33,025 bases of DNA from an uncultured Lachnospiraceae bacterium (GTDB lineage: Bacteria; Bacillota; Clostridia; Lachnospirales; Lachnospiraceae): the NCBI GenBank assembly GCA_947589095.1, contig CANQBX010000042.1:1-33025 (forward strand), read 5' to 3'. How positions within the stretch are numbered: the first letter of the stretch is position 1; each line of letters opens with the position of its first letter. Positions 16,691 through 24,225 of this stretch are shown here, one piece after another. A program made the position numbers and the translations under genes. The notes under the pieces are model-generated. The model was not told where the DNA came from, made no database searches, and was given only the letters and a program-made list of their open reading frames with translations.

Positions 16691-19600
16691 CGTATTCTTC
16701 CTGCCTTTGTACAATATCGAAGACGTTATTGGTTTCTTCAGTGGCTCTGTCTTCGGTATACATATGAACCAATAACTTTGTATAAATAGCAAATTTTATA
16801 CGCTGCTGTTTTTGAAAATTTCTCCTCCAATCCGGTTGTATTGAAACGCGGATCGCAGTGTCCACATCAACCGTTAATTCGGCATTTTCTTCAAAATAAT
16901 CGTAGAGTGCGCGTCTTGCCGCACTGTCCTTGATTTCGTCAGGATAACTGCCGCTTTCTTCCGGATGAAGGATTGCCTCAGCCAGTTCCACGACCTGTCG
17001 CAGGTATTCCTCATAGCTCATCGCTTCGATCTTACGCTGCATAATGACTTTTTTTAGCATCTCGGACAGCTTGCCATAATACACGCTGTTGGAACTCATC
17101 TTTTTTACAATCTCATGCTGCAGGTTATTGTCAATCATCTCAGCCTTCGCCTCATCATTACCCGGCAGGTCTTTTACCAGATCGACAGGCGTAGTTGTCT
17201 TTCCCTGGAGGAGCAGTTCAACGATGGACATATTGCCAAGTTCGCTGACAACCCTTGTATCCTCGGCGCGGATATATGTGTCGAGAATATAGCGCATATC
17301 TGCCTCGTAAGGCTTGAGATCAATATAGTCGCAGCTTGCCAGCTTTATCATTTCCTTTATTTTATTATAGCCGGAAATCTCGCTGCGCAGATGATTGACA
17401 TCCTCCTCGGAATAACCGTAATCCGCTGCCAGGCGGTCACAGCAGTTTGCAAAAGAACGCGAAAGAGACGCCGTGAGCGCGTAGAGAGTATCCCGCCGCG
17501 CAGTCTTTTCATCATCCTCGCTGTTCTCACCGCAGAAGTATTCGATAAAATCGGTGTCCTCCTTCGAAGCGGGTACATTTTCAATCAGCGCCTCAAGCGA
17601 AATAAGCGTTCCTTCCAGTTCAGATTTTGCCTCGTCATACCGGTTCTTGATAAGACCCTCGACATCTTCTTTGTCGTAGCCGTCAAACGCCCCGGAAGTA
17701 TAGTCGGCAACGGCAAGCTGAACATTGCGGAACAAGTCCATGTAGTCCACGATATATCCGTAATCCTTATCTTCGCCGTCCGGTCTGTTGACGCGGCAGA
17801 TCGCCTGGAACAGATCATGGTCTCGCATGGATTTGTCAATATACAAATATGTCGCGCTCGGAGCGTCAAAGCCGGTCAGCAGTTTATCCACCACGATCAG
17901 CAGCTTCATCTGCGTCGGCTCATCCTTAAATTGCTCTTTGACACGCTTCTCAAATTCAGCGAGTTTCTCACCTCCGAGCATCCGCTCGTAGATTTTCTTC
18001 TTGTATTCTTCTTCGCTTTCCTGCGACGGATCGGACGTGGCCGTTCTGACGCTCTGTGTAGTCGGCTCATAGGAAGTCACGATGGCGCATTTGGTGAAGC
18101 TCATACTCATGAAAATTTCCCAATACCTGCAGGCCTCATAGATGCTGCCCGCCACAAGCATAGCCGTACCGCGGTCATCCTTAAGTCTCGGTTTCAGACT
18201 CATGTCAAACACGATATCGGACGCAATTTTCTCCAATCTCTGTTTTGAACTGTACAGCTTATTGATGGATGTCCAACTTTGCTTCAACTGAAGTTTCGCC
18301 CGCTCGGTCAAGCCCTGCGTTTTCTGATTAAACCATAAATCGACTTTGTCCTGGCTGGACAAATCCTGGTCAACATCCCTCGCTTCATAGCGAAGGTCGA
18401 GAACTACGCCGTCATCCACTCCTTCGTCAAACTTATAAGTGTGGATGTAAGTGCCGAAGGTTTCGATGCTGGATTTCTTGTCGGTTTTCAGCAGCGGAGT
18501 CCCGGTAAAGCCAATCAGGATAGCGTCTGGCATCAGCGCCTTTACCGCCTCATGCAGCTTGCCGGAATTGGTACGGTGGCATTCATCAATAAAGGCGATG
18601 ATGTTGCCCTTCGCCTTGAAGTCCTTTGGCAGGTCTTTCAGCAGCTCCCTGCGGTACTGGTCGATATCCGACTGCCTTCCGGCATTATGGCCGTACTTGT
18701 GAATGAGGGAACAAACAATGGCATCCTCGTTTTTATCCAGAATGGAGCGCAGATCAGCACAGCTTTTCGCCCTGCGCACATTTTCTTTCACATCGATAAA
18801 AAGGCTCTCGATCTGATCATCCAATTCGTCACGGTCAGTGATAATGACCACGCGACTGTCCGTGATATTCTCGATAATCCATTTGGTGAGCCATACCATT
18901 ATGAGCGACTTGCCGGAGCCCTGCGTGTTCCAGATGATGCCGCCCTCGCCATCCCGGATACGCTTTCGGGCAGCGATGTTCGCAAAATACTGATTATGAC
19001 GAGCAACTTTTTTGGTGCCTGCGTCATAAATCACAAAGTCGTGTATGAGAGAAAGGAATCTCTCCTTATGACAGAGTGATACCACACCGTCACGCAGGCG
19101 GTTGACCTCTTTAACCTGCAGCAGCTTGATTCCAGCCGAAAGGTCATCGGTCGCTTTCTTGTCCTCTTTCCATTTAAGATAATATTTTTCCGGCGTATTA
19201 ATCGCGCCGTAAAACAGACCTTCCGATTCATTACCGGCAAAAAGGAACTGCGCCGTACTGAAGAAGTTCAGGATATTTTCACGCTTCTGATTCTGCAAAA
19301 GCTGGCGGATGCCCTTACCCGCACTGACACAGGAACTCTTCAGTTCGAACACGCCAAGAGCAATTCCGTTGATGTAAAGCACCACATCGGGGCGCTTTCT
19401 TGTAACCTTATCGAAGCGCAGGACAGACACCTCCTCCGCGACAAAAAAGTCATTTTTATCGATGTCATCCCAAGCGATATAATGAACGGTCTGCCGACGG
19501 CCATTCGCATCCTTTGTCCCCTGTCTGCCATAGCGGAGCAGGGAATACACGCTGCGGTTAATCTGATAGAGCGTATCGGACTGATTGCTGATCTTACCCA

Positions 19601-19796
19601 CAAGTTCGCTGATTGCGGTCTTGATCTGGTCATCCGTATATCCGCGTTTTTTCAGATTTGCCTTCAGCAGTTCCTCCTTGACAGGCGTATTATCGACGTC
19701 CTCCAGGTTGCCGAGATAAGTATAGCCCAGATCGTCGACAAGCCAATGCAGAACTCTGTTCTGTAATTTCCTTTCAGCATCTACCGTTGCCATCAT
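16683..19796 (-). CDS. hsdR: Type I restriction endonuclease, motor/nuclease subunit HsdR
   Basis: The 1037-residue subunit translocates and cuts unmodified DNA as part of the HsdR-M-S complex. The PD-(D/E)xK nuclease is near the N-terminus, with D137 (RPDVVL) and E151-x-K153 (VFELKSS). The SF2 motor follows: Walker A NTQGSGKS (about 290-297), DECH at 404-407, GFTGTP at about 432-437 and the helicase motif ICRVNRP. The C-terminal 250 residues are helical. ATG 19796 or the adjacent ATG 19793 starts it, with GAGGTG (19799-19804) lying in the last codons of the small ORF upstream. All catalytic motifs are intact, so it should be active. Confidence 0.95.
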   Translation of the reverse strand: MMATVDAERKLQNRVLHWLVDDLGYTYLGNLEDVDNTPVKEELLKANLKKRGYTDDQIKTAISELVGKISNQSDTLYQINRSVYSLLRYGRQGTKDANGRRQTVHYIAWDDIDKNDFFVAEEVSVLRFDKVTRKRPDVVLYINGIALGVFELKSSCVSAGKGIRQLLQNQKRENILNFFSTAQFLFAGNESEGLFYGAINTPEKYYLKWKEDKKATDDLSAGIKLLQVKEVNRLRDGVVSLCHKERFLSLIHDFVIYDAGTKKVARHNQYFANIAARKRIRDGEGGIIWNTQGSGKSLIMVWLTKWIIENITDSRVVIITDRDELDDQIESLFIDVKENVRRAKSCADLRSILDKNEDAIVCSLIHKYGHNAGRQSDIDQYRRELLKDLPKDFKAKGNIIAFIDECHRTNSGKLHEAVKALMPDAILIGFTGTPLLKTDKKSSIETFGTYIHTYKFDEGVDDGVVLDLRYEARDVDQDLSSQDKVDLWFNQKTQGLTERAKLQLKQSWTSINKLYSSKQRLEKIASDIVFDMSLKPRLKDDRGTAMLVAGSIYEACRYWEIFMSMSFTKCAIVTSYEPTTQSVRTATSDPSQESEEEYKKKIYERMLGGEKLAEFEKRVKEQFKDEPTQMKLLIVVDKLLTGFDAPSATYLYIDKSMRDHDLFQAICRVNRPDGEDKDYGYIVDYMDLFRNVQLAVADYTSGAFDGYDKEDVEGLIKNRYDEAKSELEGTLISLEALIENVPASKEDTDFIEYFCGENSEDDEKTARRDTLYALTASLSRSFANCCDRLAADYGYSEEDVNHLRSEISGYNKIKEMIKLASCDYIDLKPYEADMRYILDTYIRAEDTRVVSELGNMSIVELLLQGKTTTPVDLVKDLPGNDEAKAEMIDNNLQHEIVKKMSSNSVYYGKLSEMLKKVIMQRKIEAMSYEEYLRQVVELAEAILHPEESGSYPDEIKDSAARRALYDYFEENAELTVDVDTAIRVSIQPDWRRNFQKQQRIKFAIYTKLLVHMYTEDRATEETNNVFDIVQRQEEYDA

Positions 19797-19915
19797 AACA
19801 CCTCTTTCTCTTTCGCTTTCTTACGTGCGGTTTTTTCCATATCTTTTATCGTCTGCAGACAGGCTTCTTCACCAAATGCCCTGGCCGGCGTCAATCGGAT
19901 CCATCTTTTTGTCAA
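19793..19915 (-). CDS. Possible 40-residue protein between hsdS and hsdR
   Basis: From a TTG at 19915 a 40-codon frame runs to a TGA that overlaps the hsdR start (ATGA), the arrangement of a translationally coupled gene. It begins 7 nt after the hsdS stop. The peptide has the protein-like middle RLTPARAFGEEACLQTIKDM and a highly charged Lys/Glu-rich helical tail. GGAGGTG (19926-19932), formed by the last hsdS codons, is 10 nt upstream. The same site fits better (6 nt) to an ATG at 19919 in another frame, which gives only 16 codons ending at 19869; a one-base frameshift relationship between the two is possible. I recognise no family. It may be a real small protein or a device that couples hsdS to hsdR translation. 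Confidence 0.5.
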   Translation of the reverse strand: MTKRWIRLTPARAFGEEACLQTIKDMEKTARKKAKEKEVL

Positions 19916-19922
19916 CCATAAT

Positions 19923-21113
19923 TTACACCTCCCGCAGCGGCAGGCGGACGCGGCCCGTCAGCAGGTCATCCATTGCGCCTTCTCTGATTTGGATCATTTT
20001 ATTCCTCTCAATTTCCAGTGCCTCGATTTCTTCATCCATTGCGGCTAATATAGCAGAGATTGCACGTTGTTCATGCTTATTAAGCGTAATTTTTAATTTG
20101 AGTTTTTTTAATGCCCCAAGATATATTCCGCCTTGTGCGCTTGCATTTACCATTCTCATTATTTGTTCTTGTGTTTTATGGCTTTGCATAACATATAAGA
20201 GGTATTGCCTGTATATGCCTTTTGATCTAATAAAAGCTACGCTGCGCTGGAATGCGATACCGTCTTCTTTTAGTAAGCAGCACCGGCCTATTGTACCAAC
20301 ACAGCTTAGTAAAATATCTCCTTTTTGCGGAAAACCGTTTGCTGTGATTTTTTCATAATCTCTTTCAGATATTCTGCTTTCATCATTGCCTATGATCATT
20401 CTGTTATTAAAAATATTTTTAGCACTTAATAAATAATGTCCTAAAACAGTTCTATGAAATGTTCCATGAGTACCGTCTTGTATATCGGCAATCTGGCATA
20501 ACTCTGTTTCAGTATAGCTGCTATCAAAACCGGATATCCGCGTTCTCCCGCTTATCAAATCTTCCAACGCTCCATCACGGATGTTGCGCTTTTTCTCAAT
20601 CAGTTCAGCGAGGTTATCGATGTAGGTATCGAACTGCGAAAGTGTCTTTGCAATTTCTTCTTGTTCCGGCTTTTCAGGCAAGTGTATTTCTGTTTTCAGG
20701 AGAATGCTGTTATACAGTCTTTGTATTGTCGTTCCTTCTAACGCTGCCCAGGGGTATGAGCGATAGAACCACCAGAGGAATTTGCTGTCAATCGCATTCC
20801 TGTCTGCTTTCAGCCACACGATATTAGAATCTTGAAAATAAGAGTCTCTACCGTCAAAAATAATAGTTTTACCAACTGTGCCGGCAGCGGAAATCAGTAC
20901 ATCGCCCTTTTCTGGATATGGATACAAGGATTTGTACCGTTCATATAACTCCTGCGAAATATATGCATCTGCTTTACCGCCAAATGTGCTTATTTTATAA
21001 AATGGAATTACCCCATATGTTTTTGTCTGACTTTGAAAGATTCGGCGGCACATTTGGATGTACCCCAGATCTTTCAATTGCATTGGTGTCCAATCTTCAG
21101 GATAAGTTACCAT
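19923..21113 (-). CDS. hsdS: Type I restriction-modification specificity subunit HsdS
   Basis: The 396-residue DNA-recognition subunit has two target recognition domains (about 1-145 and 205-350), each followed by a conserved helical spacer. The spacers are recognisable as an internal repeat: EQEEIAKTLSQFDTYID...RDGALEDLISGRTRI and HEQRAISAILAAMDEEIE...REGAMDDLLTGRVRLP. This gives a bipartite target, but the bases cannot be read from the protein. The DNA is the most AT-rich of the island, as expected for horizontally exchanged recognition domains. ATG 21113 lies inside the end of hsdM (7-nt overlap). There is no second hsdS or inverted partial copy in the window, so no sign of shufflon-type switching. 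Confidence 0.94.
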   Translation of the reverse strand: MVTYPEDWTPMQLKDLGYIQMCRRIFQSQTKTYGVIPFYKISTFGGKADAYISQELYERYKSLYPYPEKGDVLISAAGTVGKTIIFDGRDSYFQDSNIVWLKADRNAIDSKFLWWFYRSYPWAALEGTTIQRLYNSILLKTEIHLPEKPEQEEIAKTLSQFDTYIDNLAELIEKKRNIRDGALEDLISGRTRISGFDSSYTETELCQIADIQDGTHGTFHRTVLGHYLLSAKNIFNNRMIIGNDESRISERDYEKITANGFPQKGDILLSCVGTIGRCCLLKEDGIAFQRSVAFIRSKGIYRQYLLYVMQSHKTQEQIMRMVNASAQGGIYLGALKKLKLKITLNKHEQRAISAILAAMDEEIEALEIERNKMIQIREGAMDDLLTGRVRLPLREV

Positions 21114-23797
21114 TTGTATCCCATCCTCTCCAGAGCCGCCATGACCGCCGCTCTTGATTTTGCAGTTCTGTCCTCGATCTCGCCAAGTGTATGCTCATAC
21201 CGCTTGGCAATAAGCAGAACCTTAGATGACAAGTCATTCAGCACTTGCTCGATTTCATCACGGATATCTGCCTCCAACTCTGCCATCCACTTCCTGTCAA
21301 AAAGGAGATGTTTGATCTCATCCACAGTCAGTTCGCCATACTTTGCCTCGACCTCATCGTCCAGGGCTTTGCGGGCTTCTTTCCACGCTTTGTCCGCTTC
21401 GTCCTTTTCTGCGGATTTTGCCGCGTATGCTGTCAGCGCATCATACTCATCCTTATAAATCTCCGGCACAACTGCGGAAGCAGCCGCTGCCTTAAGCGCC
21501 GCATTAAGCTTTGCCCTTCCAAATGTACCGTTCTTATTGCGGATATCAAACTCGGCCAGTTCCGGCACCTTGCGGATGATCGTCTCCATCTCATCGGTCT
21601 TTCCCTCGTCAAAGAGTGCAACGAGCCGTGCCATAGCCTCCATGACAACGGACGTCTTTTTAGCCTCCAGCTCTTTGAGCCGCTTATTGAGATTTGCCTT
21701 CGGAACGCTGTCCCCCTTATCGTTCAATACCTCCTTCAGCAAGCCCTCATCGCCGGATTCCTCCTCGCGCATCTCGTCAAGTTCTGCTTCGAGAGCCGCC
21801 GACCGTTCCATCAATTCATTGATTGCAGCAAGCTCGTCCGCAAAATATACCGTTTCGATAATCCCTTTCGGAATAAGCGCACCCTCGAAGGCCTTCACCT
21901 TGGAGATATCGTCCACGAAGATCGTCTCGCCATTTTCGTCCTTCTCCTTCTTCTGCGCATACTCGTATTCGATTTCCCGACCGATTTCATAACCGCTGGC
22001 TCTGATGGCGTAAACATCATCCTGCAGCTTTGCGTTCCAGTAATTCAGCAGACAGTCGTACACATCATAGTTGTCAAGAAGCCGAGCAGCTTCATACGCC
22101 CTGAGGATTCTGACCGCAATCGTTCGGATCAGTTCCTTCGGATTTGTCTCGGGCTCAATACCAAGCAGGATATCCTTTACTGAATCCTGCCACTGTACAA
22201 ATATTGTATTGATTTCTTTCTGCTTTTCAGAAAGGATACTGGCATCCTGTCCGATCATACCCTCGATCTCACCGGACGGAAGAATGAGTTTATATACATC
22301 GTGTGTCTCATCCACACAAGTAAATATTTTCTGTTTCAAAACGGAAGAGATATCCCACAGACTCTTCAGCGACTCAATATCCGCGCCTGGAATGCCTCCC
22401 TTCAAATGGGCCGCGATATTTTGCGGCAATGTATCATCAATTTTCTGTATGTAGCGCGGCACATTCAGATTGCCTGCATTCTGGTCAAGAATATCCGTAT
22501 ACTTTACAAAACGGGAATACCCCTTGATAGTTTTGCCATTGATAAAAGTCTGTACAATCTTCTCAATGTCCTGCTCACGCAGTCTGTTCTTGTTGCCGTC
22601 TTTCTTGAACCCCCGACTGGCATCAATCAGGAAGATGCCCTCCCGGGTCTCTGCATATTCTTTATCAATGATAACGATGCAGGCGGGAATGCCTGTTCCG
22701 TAAAACAAATTTGCGGGAAGACTCACGATGCCTTTGATATATCTTTTCTTCAGCACCGCGATACGGATGGTTTCCTCTGCATTGCCTCTGAACAGAACAC
22801 CGTGCGGCATGATAATGCCTGCCTTGCCGTTGCTGTTCAGAGATTTCAGAACATGAAGGAACCAGGCATAGTCCCCGTTCTTTTCGGGAGGAATGCCGTA
22901 GCCGTCAAAACGCTTGTATTTATCCTCGGATGTCTTTATGCCATCGCTCCAGGATTTATCGGAGAACGGCGGATTCATGACGATGAAATCAAACTTCTTT
23001 AACTCGCCGAAATCATCCGTAAAGGCAGGATCGGCCAACGTATTTCCGCGTCTGATTTCGCCTGTGCCTTTCTGATGGAGGATAAGATTCATCTTTGCCA
23101 AGCCCGCAGTGGCATAGTCTTTTTCCTGGCCAAATATAGTCACGATGGAATCGCCGTTCTCATCCACGGGAGCTTCATCCGCCGCCCTAATGAGAAGGCT
23201 TCCACTGCCTGCAGCCGGATCGTACAGAGTCCACCTCTTGGTCGGCATCTGCCGGATGCTGCCAATGCCGATCAGTCGTGCGATGATACGGGACACCTCG
23301 CTCGGCGTGTAGAATTGTCCCTTGCTCTTGCCGGACTCTTGTGCAAACTTCATCATGAAATACTCATAAGCATCACCGATGATATCATCGCCGCTGGCAC
23401 GGTTGTTTTTGAAGTCAATCGCCGGATTCTGGAATACGGCAATCAGACCGGATACCTTATCGACCAGTTCCTTGCCAGAGCCAAGTTCATCCGGATTGTT
23501 GAAGCTGACATCAGGAAGGGAACCCTGGAGTCGGTTGTCTTCAAGGAACTTCTGGATAATCTTATCTACCCGCTCACCGACATCGCTCTTTCCCTTGGCA
23601 GCAATCAAGTCCTCAAAGGACGCTCCTTTGCTAATGGTAAACTCAGCAAAAGGCTGGCCCTTGTACTTGTCAGACACATATTTGAAAAAAAGCAGAACAA
23701 GGACATAATCCTTGTACCTTGCCGGTTCTACACCACCTCTCAGTTTATTACAAGCTTCCCAAAGAAGAGAATATATTTCGGATTTTTTCACAGCCAT
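21107..23797 (-). CDS. hsdM: Type I restriction-modification adenine methyltransferase subunit HsdM, long form
   Basis: The protein makes N6-methyladenine on the HsdS target and is part of the restriction complex. The N-terminal HsdM helical domain (about 5-130) is followed by the methyltransferase with SAM motif DPAAGSGSLL (193-202) and catalytic NPPF (275-278). Classical HsdM is about 500-550 residues, whereas this one has 896. Residues about 470-896 form a charged, largely helical extension with probable coiled coil at 655-720 (Glu/Lys/Leu-rich) and again near 795-870. ATG 23797 has AGAGAG close by and GGAG further up. It is 53 nt downstream of the HTH gene. Confidence 0.95.
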   Translation of the reverse strand: MAVKKSEIYSLLWEACNKLRGGVEPARYKDYVLVLLFFKYVSDKYKGQPFAEFTISKGASFEDLIAAKGKSDVGERVDKIIQKFLEDNRLQGSLPDVSFNNPDELGSGKELVDKVSGLIAVFQNPAIDFKNNRASGDDIIGDAYEYFMMKFAQESGKSKGQFYTPSEVSRIIARLIGIGSIRQMPTKRWTLYDPAAGSGSLLIRAADEAPVDENGDSIVTIFGQEKDYATAGLAKMNLILHQKGTGEIRRGNTLADPAFTDDFGELKKFDFIVMNPPFSDKSWSDGIKTSEDKYKRFDGYGIPPEKNGDYAWFLHVLKSLNSNGKAGIIMPHGVLFRGNAEETIRIAVLKKRYIKGIVSLPANLFYGTGIPACIVIIDKEYAETREGIFLIDASRGFKKDGNKNRLREQDIEKIVQTFINGKTIKGYSRFVKYTDILDQNAGNLNVPRYIQKIDDTLPQNIAAHLKGGIPGADIESLKSLWDISSVLKQKIFTCVDETHDVYKLILPSGEIEGMIGQDASILSEKQKEINTIFVQWQDSVKDILLGIEPETNPKELIRTIAVRILRAYEAARLLDNYDVYDCLLNYWNAKLQDDVYAIRASGYEIGREIEYEYAQKKEKDENGETIFVDDISKVKAFEGALIPKGIIETVYFADELAAINELMERSAALEAELDEMREEESGDEGLLKEVLNDKGDSVPKANLNKRLKELEAKKTSVVMEAMARLVALFDEGKTDEMETIIRKVPELAEFDIRNKNGTFGRAKLNAALKAAAASAVVPEIYKDEYDALTAYAAKSAEKDEADKAWKEARKALDDEVEAKYGELTVDEIKHLLFDRKWMAELEADIRDEIEQVLNDLSSKVLLIAKRYEHTLGEIEDRTAKSRAAVMAALERMGYKW

Positions 23798-23850
23798 AAC
23801 TCTCTTTAATCTCCATTCTTGTCTTAATCATTACCGCCGACATACGTTCT

Positions 23851-24045
23851 TCATTCCATTGCACTTTTTCCGCTTGCAACCCACTCATCCAGTTCGGAGC
23901 ATTTGAATTTCCATTGCTTTCCTATCTTGTGACAGGGAATGCCTTTATCCTTCCGGATCCAATCACGAATGGTTCCGGGCTTGACCCCCAGATATTCCGC
24001 AGTCTCATCAATGTTTATCCATTTATCGTTAGCAGCAGCTGCCAT
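23851..24045 (-). CDS. Small excisionase-family HTH DNA-binding protein, first gene of the restriction operon
   Basis: The 64-residue protein is a single MerR/excisionase-like winged helix. The text WINIDETAEYLGVKPGTIRDWIRKDKGIPCHKIGKQWKFKCSELDEW (quoted here in pieces: ETAEYLGVKPGTIRDW and KIGKQWKFKCSELDEW) is the typical HTH_17 pattern. ATG 24045 is preceded by GGAGGTG with 6-nt spacing; an ATG at 24072 lies before that site. Being promoter-proximal to hsdM, it may regulate the operon as a controller-type protein. It could equally be a former excisionase from a mobile element, but no integrase is present. Confidence 0.83.
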   Translation of the reverse strand: MAAAANDKWINIDETAEYLGVKPGTIRDWIRKDKGIPCHKIGKQWKFKCSELDEWVASGKSAME

Positions 24046-24087
24046 TTCTGCACCTCCAAACAAATTTCTCATAATAAACCCTTTTAT

Positions 24088-24116
24088 ATTTTAGCAAATA
24101 TAGGCACATTTTTCAA
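24088..24116 (-). promoter_or_regulatory. Sigma-A promoter of the restriction-modification operon
   Basis: On the minus strand TTGAAA (24111-24116), a 17-nt spacer and TAAAAT (24088-24093), 43 nt before the HTH start codon. This is the only clear promoter I see in the island, consistent with one transcript for all seven genes. Confidence 0.75.
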
Positions 24117-24120
24117 TAGG

Positions 24121-24136
24121 TTTGATATTATTTGAT
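24121..24136. promoter_or_regulatory. Direct repeats next to the -35 box, candidate operator
   Basis: TTTGAT-ATTA-TTTGAT places two identical 6-mers one helical turn (10 bp) apart, 5 bp upstream of the -35 box. Winged-helix excisionase-type proteins often bind phased direct repeats, so this may be the site of the island's HTH protein. AT-rich DNA makes chance repeats common. Confidence 0.4.
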
Positions 24137-24225
24137 GTTGTTTCTTGCTATTTTCAATCAATACACGCCCCTATAGCGAACGATTCTGTAAATCCTGCCG
24201 CCTTGCTTCTGATTCTGGCCGCAGT

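Larger units (their letters stand above)
15160..24116 (-). other. Genomic island carrying the type I restriction-modification operon
   Basis: Seven co-directional genes read from one promoter at 24088-24116 to the last stop at 15160. Most neighbours overlap: hsdM/hsdS 7 nt, small ORF/hsdR 4 nt, hsdR/ygjP-like 8 nt and ygjP-like/immA-like 35 nt. Codon use and base composition are AT-richer than the GC-rich chaperone genes on the left and the MATE gene on the right, which suggests horizontal acquisition. No integrase, transposase, tRNA end or flanking direct repeat was found at either edge. Confidence 0.7.

Noticed and set aside
19923-21113. Phase-variable hsdS recombination
   Set aside because: Only one hsdS is present, with no inverted partial copy or recombinase nearby. 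The internal spacer similarity is the normal HsdS duplication.
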